DNA of 64,000 nt from JAXMAR01 sp046350295 (GTDB lineage: Bacteria > Planctomycetota > Planctomycetia > Gemmatales > Gemmataceae). The position numbers and the translations under genes were made by a program. Below, one piece after another: positions 32,184 through 41,039 of this stretch. The first letter of the stretch is position 1. Every line of letters begins with the position of its first letter. The stretch spans positions 1 through 64,000 of the forward strand of contig JAXMAR010000036.1 in assembly GCA_046350295.1 (NCBI GenBank). Reading direction: 5' to 3'. Under the pieces are notes generated by a model. It had not been told where the DNA came from. It searched no databases and worked only from the letters and a program-made list of their open reading frames with translations.

Positions 32184-33965
32184 TTAGGCGGGAGACGACT
32201 TCTCCTCCGTGTGTTTGGGTTCCGCCACCGTGCCTGGCACGGGCAAGGGTCCGGCCGCGGGCAGCGTGTAATAGCGCTCGACCAGACTGCGTATCCTGGC
32301 CCGCGCTTCCGGCGCAGAAACGTTGAGGTCCTTCTCGATCCGAGCACTTTCCTCCGCGAGCCGTTCGTCCTTGATGCTCTCCTGGAACCAGCGCGAAAAG
32401 TCCGCCTGCTCGCGATGAAACTGCCAGGTATCGTCGTCCACCCCATCGGCGAGTTGCAGGAACAGGCGCAGGTTTTGCGCACGCAACTTGAGCCTGCCGT
32501 CCCGGCCCCGGAAATAGAAACTGCGCTCCGGGGGCAGTTCGCCTTCGGCGTACTTGCGCACGTGCCGGCGCCGTTCCATCCGCGTCTGCACCGCCCGGAT
32601 GATCCGGGGCGCTTGCGCCTCCGCGCGCGACCAGAGGAGAACTTCGCCGACATCGAGCTGCACCGGTTCGAGTCGCGGCTCCTGAGCGCCCAACGCCTGA
32701 CAAAACTCGTCGATTGTCTTCTCGGGTTCGCGGCCGACCGCAACCACGCTGCCCACCGCCGCGAGCACGCTCGGGCTGACCTGACCCGGGTGGACGGTGA
32801 TGAACACCGCGCGCTTGAGGCCGCCGGGAAGAACGAGAGGGCCGGGAACCCAGGAGGCGGGCATCAGGTGGTGGGCCTCGTCGACGACCAGCCAGTGCGG
32901 CCTGCCGATCTGGGCGCGCATTTCCACCAGCTTCGAGAGGAGGGAAAGAAAGAACGGCGGTCGGTCGGCAATGGGCATTCCGACCAGATTGACCACCGTG
33001 TTCGTCTTCGCGGCTTGCAGCAATTGCAGGACGTCGCCGACGCTCGGCCCCCTTTGCGCATCGCCGGCGGTGATCGCGCCGGGCATCTGGTCGTAATCGC
33101 CTTCCGGATCGATGAGGCAAAGCTGGTAGCCGTGCTGGAAGAGCTGCTCGATGAAACCGCTGGTCAGGGTCGATTTGCCACTGCCGGATGGCCCGGCGAC
33201 GAGCAGGCTCGAGCCGAAAGCGGGAATGCGGACCTCCGCGCCATCGCCGGCGGCGCCGAGCAGGAGATGATGGCGTCTGAGCCGGCCCTCCCAGGCTTGC
33301 AGATCGCTCTTGATGATCTCGTCGATCAGCTCCGTCACGCCGGCTCCGTGATCAGCGCGCGTGACGACGTCGACGCGCTCCTTGACCGACGGCAAGGCGT
33401 TGTCGACCGCCACGGAGCACTCACAAAGGGCGAGGAAGGCGTGGTCGTTCTCCGCGTCGCCGACGCCGACGACCTCGTGGGGCGACAGCTTGAGGGAGTC
33501 GAGCACGGCCATCAGTCCCGTCGCCTTGTTCACGCCGCTGGGCAAAGCCATCACGGCGTCCTTGTTGAAGATGACCTGATACTCCAGACCCAGCGCGCGG
33601 ATGCAATCGAGAAGCGTGCTCTCGTGCGGATGCCAGGTAGCGAGGACGGCGCGGCCGACTTGCATCGGCGCGACCCCGCGTTTTCGGGCCAGCGCGATCA
33701 GTTCGGGCGCGGGCGGCGCGGCGAGGAGGGTCTCCTCCTTGCTCGCCGGCTGATAAAGGAGAGCGCCGTTCTCCGCGACGACCCAGGAAAAGAGAGAAAG
33801 CTCCGGAAAGATATCTTTGAGCTCCGGCAGTTGCCGGCCGGTCACCAGGATCAGTTTCCGTCCCGTCTGCAGCAGGCGTTCCAGAGCGGCGAGGGTAATC
33901 TCGTCGACGCGGCCATGCCGGGCGATCGTTCCGTCGTAATCGGTGGCAAGGGCGTAGTAGCGCAT
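32184..33965 (-). CDS. HAD-IIB phosphatase fused to HerA/VirB4-like ATPase
   Basis: 593 residues. The first 220 form a Cof-type HAD hydrolase: motif I 'DYDGTIA' (residues 9-15), motif II Thr in 'LILVTGRQL', the cap 'VVAENGALLY', and motif IV 'VVGVGDAENDHAFL'. From about 245 a P-loop ATPase follows, with Walker A 'GPSGSGKST' (about 256-264), 'LCLIDPEGDYDQMPG' and Walker B 'WLVVDEAHHLMP' (about 357-368), the pattern of DUF87/HerA-type DNA or secretion motors. A C-terminal helical region is Arg-rich. Substrates are unknown. The combination of a sugar-phosphate-type phosphatase and a pumping ATPase is odd and hints at a regulated motor. Its start is 139 bp from the divergent AI-2E gene. Confidence 0.85.
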   Translation of the reverse strand: MRYYALATDYDGTIARHGRVDEITLAALERLLQTGRKLILVTGRQLPELKDIFPELSLFSWVVAENGALLYQPASKEETLLAAPPAPELIALARKRGVAPMQVGRAVLATWHPHESTLLDCIRALGLEYQVIFNKDAVMALPSGVNKATGLMAVLDSLKLSPHEVVGVGDAENDHAFLALCECSVAVDNALPSVKERVDVVTRADHGAGVTELIDEIIKSDLQAWEGRLRRHHLLLGAAGDGAEVRIPAFGSSLLVAGPSGSGKSTLTSGFIEQLFQHGYQLCLIDPEGDYDQMPGAITAGDAQRGPSVGDVLQLLQAAKTNTVVNLVGMPIADRPPFFLSLLSKLVEMRAQIGRPHWLVVDEAHHLMPASWVPGPLVLPGGLKRAVFITVHPGQVSPSVLAAVGSVVAVGREPEKTIDEFCQALGAQEPRLEPVQLDVGEVLLWSRAEAQAPRIIRAVQTRMERRRHVRKYAEGELPPERSFYFRGRDGRLKLRAQNLRLFLQLADGVDDDTWQFHREQADFSRWFQESIKDERLAEESARIEKDLNVSAPEARARIRSLVERYYTLPAAGPLPVPGTVAEPKHTEEKSSPA

Positions 33966-34104
33966 GCGCGAGGAAATAGCAAATCACGCGCCGTTCCAGG
34001 CCCAGGCGCGGCACGCTACCTGCATCGACCGCAACCCCAGGGATTCTGGACCGACAAAGGGTCGGACTTTTTCGTCGCAAAAGACGGTGTTCCGAGGAGA
34101 CGCG

Positions 34105-35922
34105 ATGAAGGATCTGAAAACATGGCTGCGGTTTCTCGTGATCTGGGGCAGCGTCGTCCTGCTGGTGCTGACCTTCTATTTTGGTCGCGTCCTGCTCGTA
34201 CCGCTGGTCCTGGCCATCCTTCTGACCTTCATCCTCACGCCGCTGGTCAATCGCCTGCAACGAGCCGGGTTGGGGCGCGCTGTCTCGGCGATCGCGGTGG
34301 TGACGCTGGTCTGCTTGCTGATCGCCGGGGTGGGCACGGTGTTGATCATGCAGGTCACCAGCCTCGCGAACGAGCTTCCCCAGCACAAGGAGGTCATCGT
34401 CCACAAGGTCAAGGACGTCTACGACGGCGCGGAGGCCGCCTACACGGAGCTTTTCGACGCGGTCTTCGAGATCAAGGCGAAGCTGACCCCCGCGGCGGAT
34501 TCGGACAAGACGAAGGTGATCGCCGTCAAGGAACGCGACTACGTCGGGCTGATTCAGACCACGCTCGGCATGACGGCCCAGTTTCTCGTGGACCTCGGCT
34601 TCGTCCTTTTGCTGGTCATCTTCATGCTCATCGCGCGCGAGGACTTGCGCAACCGTCTCATCCGACTCTCCGGCGACAAGAACCTGACGCACATGACCAA
34701 AGCTCTGGACGACGCTTCGAGCCGCATCAGCTCCTTTCTGCTGATCCAACTCCTGATCAACTGCGCCTATGGCGTCGTTCTCGGCGTCGGGCTGTTCCTG
34801 ATCGGCGTGCCCTATGCGCTGCTCCTGGGTTTCGTCGCGGCGCTGGCCCGCTATATCCCCTATGTCGGAGCGTGGATCGCCATCGCGTTTCCGCTCCTTC
34901 TTGCCACGGCGGTATTCCCGTCGTGGTGGCCCGTGCTCACCGTATTCGGACTGTTTCTGGTCCTCGAGCTGGCGAGCGCGAACTTCATCGAACCCCTCCT
35001 CTACGGCCATAGCATCGGCGTTTCCAACACCGCGATCATCATCATGGCGGTGTTCTGGGCCTGGATCTGGGGCCCTTTGGGCCTGGTCCTTTCGACGCCG
35101 CTCACCGCCTGTCTGGTTGTGCTGGGGCGTTACCTGCCGGCCTTCGCGTTTTTCGACATCCTCTTGGGGGATCGGCCTGTCCTGCCCGTGCGTCTGTCGT
35201 TCTTCCAGCGCTTGATTGCGCACGACGAGGACGAGGCGTCGGACCTGCTGGAAAAGTACCTGAAGAAACACCCGGTCGAGCGCATGTACGACGACATGCT
35301 GGTACCGACCCTGCACCTGGCCCGGGCGGCGCACGAGCGCGGCGATCTCTCCAGCTCCGACCTGCGCTACGTGCGTCGCGCGTTGCGGGCCTTCGTGGAG
35401 GAATACGGCGGCGAGGAGGCGCCGACGGCGTCGGTCGGCGCCGACCGTGCGCCGCCCCTGGTCGTGGGCGTCCCTGTCAAGAGCGAGGAGGATCAACTGG
35501 CCCTGGCGATGTTCCGGCGGCTGCTCGGCTCGCGGTCCTGTCGCTTCGAGGTCCTGTCCCACAAGATGCTGGTGGGAGAGTTGCGCACCTTGCTGCGCAA
35601 ACAGGCGCCGGAGTTGGTCGTTCTCTTTAACCTGCCGCCGGGAGGGCGGATGCAGACCCGGCTTCTGTGCAAGCGCCTGCATGCGGATGCGCCCAACCTG
35701 AAGATCATCGTCACGAGCTGGCATCAAGATGGCGAGCCCGAAGGCTTCCGTGCGCGGATGGAGAACGCCGGCGCTGTCGACAGCGCCATGCTCCTTGTTG
35801 AACTGCGCGACAAGATCGCGCCTCATCTTTCCCTGGCATCGGCGCAGACGAATGGCGCCGTCGAGAAGCCGGACTCGAGCGCCCGCAGCGGCTCGCCTGC
35901 GCCGGCCGGATCAGCGTCTTGA
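34105..35922 (+). CDS. AI-2E family transporter with C-terminal cytosolic domain
   Basis: 605 residues from the ATG at 34105, with GAGGAGA 5 nt upstream. Residues 1-365 are the PerM/TqsA-like membrane domain: two N-terminal helices, the long amphipathic stretch 'LANELPQHKEVIVHKVKDVY', and four to six C-terminal helices ending 'GPLGLVLSTPLTACLVVLG'. The family includes exporters of autoinducer-2 and Na+/H+ antiporters. Beyond the usual end, about 240 residues form a soluble extension, of which about 450-580 looks like a Rossmann-type B12-binding or receiver-like fold ('ELVVLFNLPPGGRMQTRLL'). The extension may regulate transport; that is inference. Confidence 0.88.
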   Translation: MKDLKTWLRFLVIWGSVVLLVLTFYFGRVLLVPLVLAILLTFILTPLVNRLQRAGLGRAVSAIAVVTLVCLLIAGVGTVLIMQVTSLANELPQHKEVIVHKVKDVYDGAEAAYTELFDAVFEIKAKLTPAADSDKTKVIAVKERDYVGLIQTTLGMTAQFLVDLGFVLLLVIFMLIAREDLRNRLIRLSGDKNLTHMTKALDDASSRISSFLLIQLLINCAYGVVLGVGLFLIGVPYALLLGFVAALARYIPYVGAWIAIAFPLLLATAVFPSWWPVLTVFGLFLVLELASANFIEPLLYGHSIGVSNTAIIIMAVFWAWIWGPLGLVLSTPLTACLVVLGRYLPAFAFFDILLGDRPVLPVRLSFFQRLIAHDEDEASDLLEKYLKKHPVERMYDDMLVPTLHLARAAHERGDLSSSDLRYVRRALRAFVEEYGGEEAPTASVGADRAPPLVVGVPVKSEEDQLALAMFRRLLGSRSCRFEVLSHKMLVGELRTLLRKQAPELVVLFNLPPGGRMQTRLLCKRLHADAPNLKIIVTSWHQDGEPEGFRARMENAGAVDSAMLLVELRDKIAPHLSLASAQTNGAVEKPDSSARSGSPAPAGSAS

Positions 35923-35960
35923 CAGTCCCGTCGGCAACGGCGGCGCCGGATCAGCAGCCG

Positions 35961-35990
35961 GTAGGTCCGGCGAGCCGAGCCGGACCTGAC
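35961..35990. repeat. Intergenic hairpin repeat (GGTCCGGC-GAGCCGA-GCCGGACC type)
   Basis: GTAGGTCCGGCGAGCCGAGC followed by CGGACCTGAC. It is an inverted copy of the element at 32133-32163 some 3.8 kb away, so the two flank the HAD-HerA and AI-2E genes in opposite orientation. The stem is 8 bp. Confidence 0.75.
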
Positions 35991-36053
35991 GCAGACCAGC
36001 CGCAACACCTACTGATGCGGGGCGCCGTGACCGCCGTGTCTGCAACTCCTCAG

Positions 36054-36101
36054 AAAAAAAAAAGGGCAAGACGCCGTGAGGTCGTCTTGCCCTTTTTTTT
36101 T
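36054..36101. terminator. Bidirectional Rho-independent terminator
   Basis: A 13-bp perfect stem (AAAGGGCAAGACG / CGTCTTGCCCTTT) with a run of ten A on the left and nine T on the right. It lies 131 bp after the AI-2E gene and 19 bp after the convergent secreted-protein gene, and suits both. Confidence 0.92.
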
Positions 36102-36119
36102 GCTCGTCAGCGGCGAGGT

Positions 36120-36578
36120 TTACAGCTTCTTGAAGGAGACTTCGAGCACGACGACCTGCCCGAAGTTTTCCAGCCGGATGCCCCCTTCCGAGATCTTGCC
36201 CGTGTTGACGTTGATCGCGCCGACCTCGTCGCTGCCGACCGGGTCCTTGTCCATGACTTCGAAATGGAGCTGTTCACCCTTCTTGAAGCGGACCGTGGTG
36301 GGCTCATTGAATTCCGCGACGAACGTGTCGTCCTTGACCTTGGTGCTGTAGGTCTTGCCCGACTTGTCGGTGTTGTTCCGCACGGTGACATAAAGGTCGG
36401 GGGCCCCGTTCATCGGGTCCCAGGAGGAGCCGTCCGCCTTCGTCTTCTTCACTTCGACCTTCTTGATGATCACCGTGTACTGATCATCCTTGTCGTCCGC
36501 CGAAAAGACCTGACTGCCGAGCAGCAGAGCGGCCACAGCCGCGACCACCGCGCACGAAACAAGACGCGCCGTTTTCAT
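36120..36578 (-). CDS. Secreted C2-like hypothetical protein
   Basis: 152 residues. A classic signal peptide ('MKTARLVSCAVVAAVAALLLG', cleavage likely after 'VFSA') precedes an all-beta domain with 'APDLYVTVRNNTDKSG' and 'FEVMDKDPVGSDEVGAI'. The alternation and the Asp-rich 'DKDPVGSDE' loop resemble a C2 domain, though calcium ligands cannot be confirmed. It is probably exported to the periplasm or surface. It is a single gene ended by the bidirectional terminator. Confidence 0.75.
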   Translation of the reverse strand: MKTARLVSCAVVAAVAALLLGSQVFSADDKDDQYTVIIKKVEVKKTKADGSSWDPMNGAPDLYVTVRNNTDKSGKTYSTKVKDDTFVAEFNEPTTVRFKKGEQLHFEVMDKDPVGSDEVGAINVNTGKISEGGIRLENFGQVVVLEVSFKKL

Positions 36579-36919
36579 GATGAGTCTCCCTTTCAGGTGA
36601 AACGCTGGACTTCCCTCGCCCGTGGAGGGAAACGTTGTTGTCCGCTCTTAAAGCACTTGCCGTGCCACTTGGGTAGTTGACGGCTGAGGTCGTCGTCGCG
36701 GCCTCGCATGAGATCCAATGTCCTTCCGGGTGAGAATTCGTTGTCCTGCCCCGCGACATGGAATTGCGCATTTCACCATCGGGCTGTTGAACGGGATATC
36801 CACGAGGCCGAGTTTTCGCAGGGCTTTGGGCTGCCGTGCGAAAAACGGGGATCGGCTCACGTCTTTGGCGCCATCCTTGCTCTGCCAATAAATCGGAACC
36901 AAGCAGAGGGGAGGCGCCC
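36579..36919. other. Divergent intergenic region, no gene seen
   Basis: 341 bp between two divergent exported-protein genes. It should hold both promoters. Frames crossing it have no start, composition or similarity that I can support. Confidence 0.4.
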
Positions 36920-37375
36920 ATGCGATTCCTGGTCTTTTCGGTGCTCGTGCTGTGCCTTGCGGTGGGCGCGGCCTGGTACTTCGAGTGGATCACCTTCACG
37001 GTGGCGCGGACCCCGGAAGGCTCGGTGAGTGATGTGAATGTGAAGATCAACCGCGACCGTATCAAAGAAGACATCGACCGCGGCAGCGAAGAGGTCAAGG
37101 CGGCGGCCGACGCGGTCAAGAAGGGACTGAAGAAGAATGCCAAGGAAGAGACGGTGCGCGGCGTGATTCGAGACGCTACCACCAACCGCGTGAGTCTCGA
37201 TGTCGCCGGCAAGACCATCACCGTCATGGTCACGGCAGACACAAAGATCAATCTCGACGGGCGCATCGGCTCGCGCACGGATCTCCGCACGGGCCAGGAC
37301 GTTCGTTGCTCCTACGTGGAACAAGGCGGAGAGCATGTAGGTCGTGAAATCACCGTGCTGGCGGCGACGAAATAG
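36920..37375 (+). CDS. Membrane-anchored hypothetical protein with OB-like C-terminal domain
   Basis: 151 residues from the ATG at 36920, preceded by AGAGGGGAGG. The N-terminus 'MRFLVFSVLVLCLAVGAAWY' is a signal anchor. A charged helix follows ('DRIKEDIDRGSEEVKAAADA'), then a compact beta domain ('GVIRDATTNRVSLDVAGKTI', 'TVMVTADTKINLDGR', 'GQDVRCSYVEQGG') resembling small periplasmic OB-fold or DUF5666-type domains. The function is unknown. It appears monocistronic. Confidence 0.7.
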   Translation: MRFLVFSVLVLCLAVGAAWYFEWITFTVARTPEGSVSDVNVKINRDRIKEDIDRGSEEVKAAADAVKKGLKKNAKEETVRGVIRDATTNRVSLDVAGKTITVMVTADTKINLDGRIGSRTDLRTGQDVRCSYVEQGGEHVGREITVLAATK

Positions 37376-37784
37376 ACGCGAACGGGCCGACGGCCCCCAA
37401 ATGGGAAGTCGGGGACGCACCAGGGCTGTCGGAGCTTGCTCCGGCAGCCTTGGCTGCTTTCTGGCCTGAATCATTCGGTAGTCCAGTTCGACTTTTTTGA
37501 GGCCTCGCGTGCGGCCCAATGAGAACGGCGGCGCCCACTAAAACGCGTAACGGGGACGCTGTGTCCGGCGCGAGAATGGCGGCCGTGGTTCTGAGCAAAG
37601 GCCGCAATAACCTTCGCCCCCTTTGGCATGGAAAACGCTCAGCACTTGAGCAATTCCGCGCTCGACATCAGCGCAAAAAAGCGGCTCGTCGAAACGAGAA
37701 GGCGATGGCCGACAACGGACCGCCGCGAATGAAGGCAAACGGCCGCTCTCGGCTGAATGCTGAGAACCCAAGGGAGAAAAGCCC
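37376..37784. other. Intergenic region with one hairpin, no gene seen
   Basis: 409 bp. Apart from the hairpin at 37424-37449 and the Shine-Dalgarno AGGGAGAAAAG in front of the next gene, I see no supportable feature. Promoters for the PH-domain gene should lie here. Confidence 0.4.
37424..37449. repeat. Near-perfect palindrome (GGCTGYCGGAGC/GCTCCGGCAGCC)
   Basis: Two 12-bp arms meet at a TT centre, with a single T.G wobble pair. It follows the OB-like protein gene by 48 bp. It lacks a T-run and resembles the other dispersed hairpins more than a terminator. Confidence 0.6.
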
Positions 37785-38549
37785 ATGAACGTGTCCTCGA
37801 CCCTGAGCTACACCTGCCCGCACTGCAAAACCGCCGTCGACGTGGTTCCCCATGCCGGCAAGGAAATCGTGACCTGCCCCGCCTGCGACAAGCCGTTCCA
37901 GGTGACCTTGCCGGAAGCAGAGCCCGTCCCGGCCGAACCCCATGTCCTCCTGGCTGCCGATGGCACGGAGCCGGCGGTTGTCGCGGCGCAGACCGCAACG
38001 CAGCCCGTCGAGGCGGCCCACGCGGAAGCGCTCAACCACGGCGCCCCGTTGGTCGCCGAAGCGCTGGCGGAGAAAGAGGAACCGGTGACGACCGTGCACC
38101 TGAGCATGCTGCGCCGCTATCCGGGGCGCTGCTTCATCTATGCGACCGCTTTCGTCGGCGGCGCCTTCCTTGGCGTGCTCTTCTACATGAGCGGTTACCC
38201 GGTACTCGCCTTGTTGTGCGCCGCCGTCAGCGTTTTCAGCCTACTGAAGTTCTTCGGCTGGTGGCTGCGCACGCACAGCACCCGGTTGTTGCTCACGAGC
38301 AAGCGGTGCGTCCTGGAGACGGGAGTTTTCGGCACGCATTCGACCGAGGTCTCGTTGCCGGACATCAGCGAGGTGCGCGTCGGGCAGAGCCTGCTGACCC
38401 GCCTGCTCGGCGTGGGCGATCTGACCATCATCAGCAACGGCGCCGAGAAGAGACAAGTCGTGATCATGGCCGTGCCGCATCCGAAGGACGTGGCGGAGTT
38501 GATCCGCGGCCAGGGCAAGCCGAAGGAACTGCCCGCGATGCCTGTATGA
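37785..38549 (+). CDS. Zinc-ribbon and bacterial PH-domain membrane protein
   Basis: 254 residues. An N-terminal zinc ribbon ('YTCPHCKTAVDVV', then 'VTCPACDKPFQV', four Cys) is followed by an Ala/Glu-rich linker. Two transmembrane helices come next (about 110-155) and a bacterial PH (bPH_2) domain with 'THSTRLLLTSKRCVLETGVF' and 'VSLPDISEVRVGQSL'. bPH_2 domains form cytoplasmic membrane-associated modules of unknown ligand. The architecture recurs in planctomycetes. Start choice is supported by AGGGAG upstream of the ATG. Confidence 0.85.
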   Translation: MNVSSTLSYTCPHCKTAVDVVPHAGKEIVTCPACDKPFQVTLPEAEPVPAEPHVLLAADGTEPAVVAAQTATQPVEAAHAEALNHGAPLVAEALAEKEEPVTTVHLSMLRRYPGRCFIYATAFVGGAFLGVLFYMSGYPVLALLCAAVSVFSLLKFFGWWLRTHSTRLLLTSKRCVLETGVFGTHSTEVSLPDISEVRVGQSLLTRLLGVGDLTIISNGAEKRQVVIMAVPHPKDVAELIRGQGKPKELPAMPV

Positions 38550-38565
38550 GCCGCTTTGACGTGCC

Positions 38566-39000
38566 GTGGTCATTCCTGATGCGAAGTCCCTTCATGCCCA
38601 ATTGCCCCCGGCCGCGCTCGGGCGCCGGGCCGCTGCTCGGTTATTGCAGCACTGCCTCACCGAGCTTAGCGCCGCGACGGCGCAGGCCCCCGAGCCGCCG
38701 CAGGACTGGAAGCGCGAAGCCAAGCTGGGCTGCAGGTGCGAAGATTGCGCCGCCTTGAGCCGATTCCTGCGCGATCCCGCCGAGCGCGTCGGCCGATTCC
38801 CCATGGCCAAGCAGCGGCGCCAACATCTTCATCGGCAAATCGACCAGCGCCGCCTCGATTGCACGCATGTCACCGAGCGCAAGGGTTCGCCGCAGACGCT
38901 GGTCTGCACCAAGACGCAAAACTCCTACGAACGCAGCCGCAAGCAACATGAGGTCGATCAAGTCGTGCTTGCCGAGTTGGAAAGGTCGAACGCAAGCCAT
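38566..39000 (+). pseudogene. Remnant of the C-terminal part of a 2OG-Fe(II) oxygenase-associated protein
   Basis: In one frame the translation reads 'LGCRCEDCAALSRFLRDPAE', 'RRQHLHRQI', 'DCTHVTERKGSPQTLVCTKT' and 'SYERSRKQHEVD'. I recognise this as the conserved C-terminal segment of large prolyl-4-hydroxylase-like (2OG-Fe(II) oxygenase) proteins found in planctomycetes and eukaryotes. The oxygenase domain itself is absent, there is no start codon with a ribosome site, and the frame runs on without a stop into the opposing gene. It is probably an orphan tail left by a deletion. Recognition is from memory. Confidence 0.6.
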
Positions 39001-39111
39001 CGTCCCGGCGAATCAGGAAATCGATCTAGGCACGGATGGCTCGCGATTGCTGGGGGCAAATTGGGGGCAGGATTGGCCCTGCAAGCTCATCGTGGGTCAT
39101 TCGCGTCGTTT

Positions 39112-40020
39112 TCACCTTTCTCGATATCCCGGCGGCGGCGGCGCGAACGGGAAATCTGCCGGGAAGGGGACAGGAAGCGGCCGATCGACGGGGACACCGA
39201 CTGCACGCAACGCTTCCACCGTGTCGTAGTACATCGTGACTGTTTGTTTATTCCCGCTGCGAATGAAAGAAACGTAGTAGGCTCGGGAGTCGATGTCGCG
39301 GCCATACTCCGTGCCGATGCTGCCCACCTCAGTGCGGAATCCCTTGGCGGCAGGGGCCGCGTCTCTTTTTTCAAATCGCGGCATGGGATGGAGGATCCGC
39401 TCCTCGACGGCCACCAGGCCGATGACGCCAATGTTTTCCGGTTTGCCTACCAGGCCGGCGTAGCTGCGCTCCCGTTCCACAAAGCGGAAAGCCGCGACGT
39501 TTTCCAGGTTGCGCCGCCAGCCTTTGATGACGATGTGGCTGTAGGGGGCGACGATGTAGCCGGGATCGCTCTCGGCCGCCGGTTGGCCGGTGATGACCGA
39601 TAGCCCGTCGACGGAAACCACGGCTGCCACGCGCCGCGGCCCGTGGTTCCAGACACGAATCTCGTACTCCTGTCCCATGCGCGGTACCGGTAGATAGGTC
39701 TTCCCGGCATGATAAACCGTCCGGATCGGCCGGCCATCGACCAGGACGTCCATGGCGACGCGCATCAGTCCCGGCCTGGGAAGGACGAGGTCGTCGCGCT
39801 CATGGGGTGTATCGCCACCGGGCGCCGATTTGCCGACGACTCTCATGGACGCATCCAGCAGCAGGGGAGCATACCTTGCATCGCTCACGCTTTCCGCTGC
39901 TGCCGGGGCTGATTTGCTCGTCGTTCTTTGGCCCAGGCCAGGCCTCTCGGAAGCGACGAGGATAAGGCCTGCCAGCATGCCACAGGCGAGCAACGCCACG
40001 GGCTTGAAGGTAGTCTTCAT
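39112..40020 (-). CDS. Secreted hypothetical protein
   Basis: 302 residues from the ATG at 40020, with GGAG 7 nt upstream (an in-frame start 57 bp earlier would bury the signal peptide). 'MKTTFKPVALLACGMLAGLI' is a signal sequence. The mature protein is beta-rich, with 'PGLMRVAMDVLVDGRPIRTV', 'GKTYLPVPRMGQEYEIRVWN' and 'DPGYIVAPYSHIVIKGWRR', reminiscent of planctomycete envelope proteins, and ends in a Pro-rich tail. The function is unknown. Confidence 0.75.
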   Translation of the reverse strand: MKTTFKPVALLACGMLAGLILVASERPGLGQRTTSKSAPAAAESVSDARYAPLLLDASMRVVGKSAPGGDTPHERDDLVLPRPGLMRVAMDVLVDGRPIRTVYHAGKTYLPVPRMGQEYEIRVWNHGPRRVAAVVSVDGLSVITGQPAAESDPGYIVAPYSHIVIKGWRRNLENVAAFRFVERERSYAGLVGKPENIGVIGLVAVEERILHPMPRFEKRDAAPAAKGFRTEVGSIGTEYGRDIDSRAYYVSFIRSGNKQTVTMYYDTVEALRAVGVPVDRPLPVPFPADFPFAPPPPGYRER

Positions 40021-40193
40021 GGTGGTCTCCGTTTTCTTCGTCCAGGCGAGCATCCGCGCGCAACGGGGATCGGTCAAACCTCGGCGGGCTCACCGGCGCG
40101 GCCACGCTCGCTTGGAGTCTGAAAATCTCGGTGAGTACGACACCTGGTCGGGTCGATGATCAGGGCGGAGGAATGGCGCTTCCTCGCCCATAC

Positions 40194-40637
40194 TCACGGG
40201 GATTGGCGTTTCCATGTGAAGCCGACGGTCCCTTCGCGGGCCGGCCCAAAATCAACGGGTCGCGCGTTGTTGGGAAGGGCAAAACGGCTTGTGCGCGTGT
40301 CTCCTTCAATCCGGTAGATGCCGAGGAGCTTGGTTTGGTCCTTGCCCGATCCGTCGAGCGCAACGTCGATGGTCTTGGGCGCCCGCGTCGGATCGATGGT
40401 GAACGTCCCCGAGATACTGAAGGTCTTGCCCGTCAGGGTGAAGCGGGCGCCTTCGACGCGGAGACGGGTGTTCTGCACCTCGTCCGCCGGCGCCGGCTGG
40501 CCATCCGTCCTCTGGATGGCGACGGCTTGCCAGGCGCCCTGAAAACTCGCGAGGTCCTTCTTGACGGCGTCTTCGGAGGGGGAGAGCACGACTGGGGCCA
40601 GAGGAATGAGCAGGGGCAGCAGGATGCAGTGTCGCAT
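40194..40637 (-). CDS. TIGR03067-domain exported protein
   Basis: 147 residues. A short signal peptide ('MRHCILLPLLIPLAPVVL') is followed by a single TIGR03067 domain: 'LASFQGAWQAVAIQRTDGQP', 'FSISGTFTIDPTRAPKTIDV' and 'LLGIYRIEGDT'. This beta-rich planctomycete domain is the same family as the C-terminal domain of the sigma factor at 3497-4876. Its ligand is unknown. GGAGAT sits 5 nt before the ATG. Confidence 0.85.
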   Translation of the reverse strand: MRHCILLPLLIPLAPVVLSPSEDAVKKDLASFQGAWQAVAIQRTDGQPAPADEVQNTRLRVEGARFTLTGKTFSISGTFTIDPTRAPKTIDVALDGSGKDQTKLLGIYRIEGDTRTSRFALPNNARPVDFGPAREGTVGFTWKRQSP

Positions 40638-40697
40638 GGCGATCTCCGGGGTTATGGGAAGTCCTCGTGTCCCAGGCCCTTTAGGGCCTGCAGTTGA

Positions 40698-41039
40698 CTA
40701 CCTTTCGTTCTCTTCCCAGAAAATGGTCCGGCAACGCGCGCACTGGCCGATGAGGAGCCGGCGTTCCATGCCGGTGTCGAACGTGAAGGTCACCGAACGC
40801 AGGCGCGGAAAGGCGTCACCGCACTTGCAAGCGCGCTGAGGAGGAATGTTCCAGCGCCAAAGCGCCCGCCACAGCGCGGCGAGAAAGCCTCGTTCTTCGC
40901 CTTTCGGAGCGACGAAGTTCCGAACCCGCAACCAGAGAACGTCCTCGGGCGACCGGCAACCGAGGCGACGGCAGGCCTGCACAATGGCGTACGGAGGCGC
41001 ATCGCACCGGACTTCAATGGGGTGAAGCGCGCTAGACAC
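40698..41039 (-). CDS. Conserved hypothetical protein with Cys pairs
   Basis: 113 residues from a GTG at 41039 chosen for its strong GAGGAGACTGCC upstream. The sequence contains 'PPYAIVQACRRLGCRSPEDV' and two CxxC-like pairs ('ACKCGD' and 'GQCARCRTIFW'), suggesting a small zinc-binding fold. I know this type only as planctomycete hypothetical proteins. No export signal is seen. Confidence 0.65.
   Translation of the reverse strand: MSSALHPIEVRCDAPPYAIVQACRRLGCRSPEDVLWLRVRNFVAPKGEERGFLAALWRALWRWNIPPQRACKCGDAFPRLRSVTFTFDTGMERRLLIGQCARCRTIFWEENER

Noticed and set aside
38990..39090. Short GGGGGCAAATTGGGGGCA motif as an integration site
   Set aside because: No integrase, tRNA or flanking direct repeat was found.
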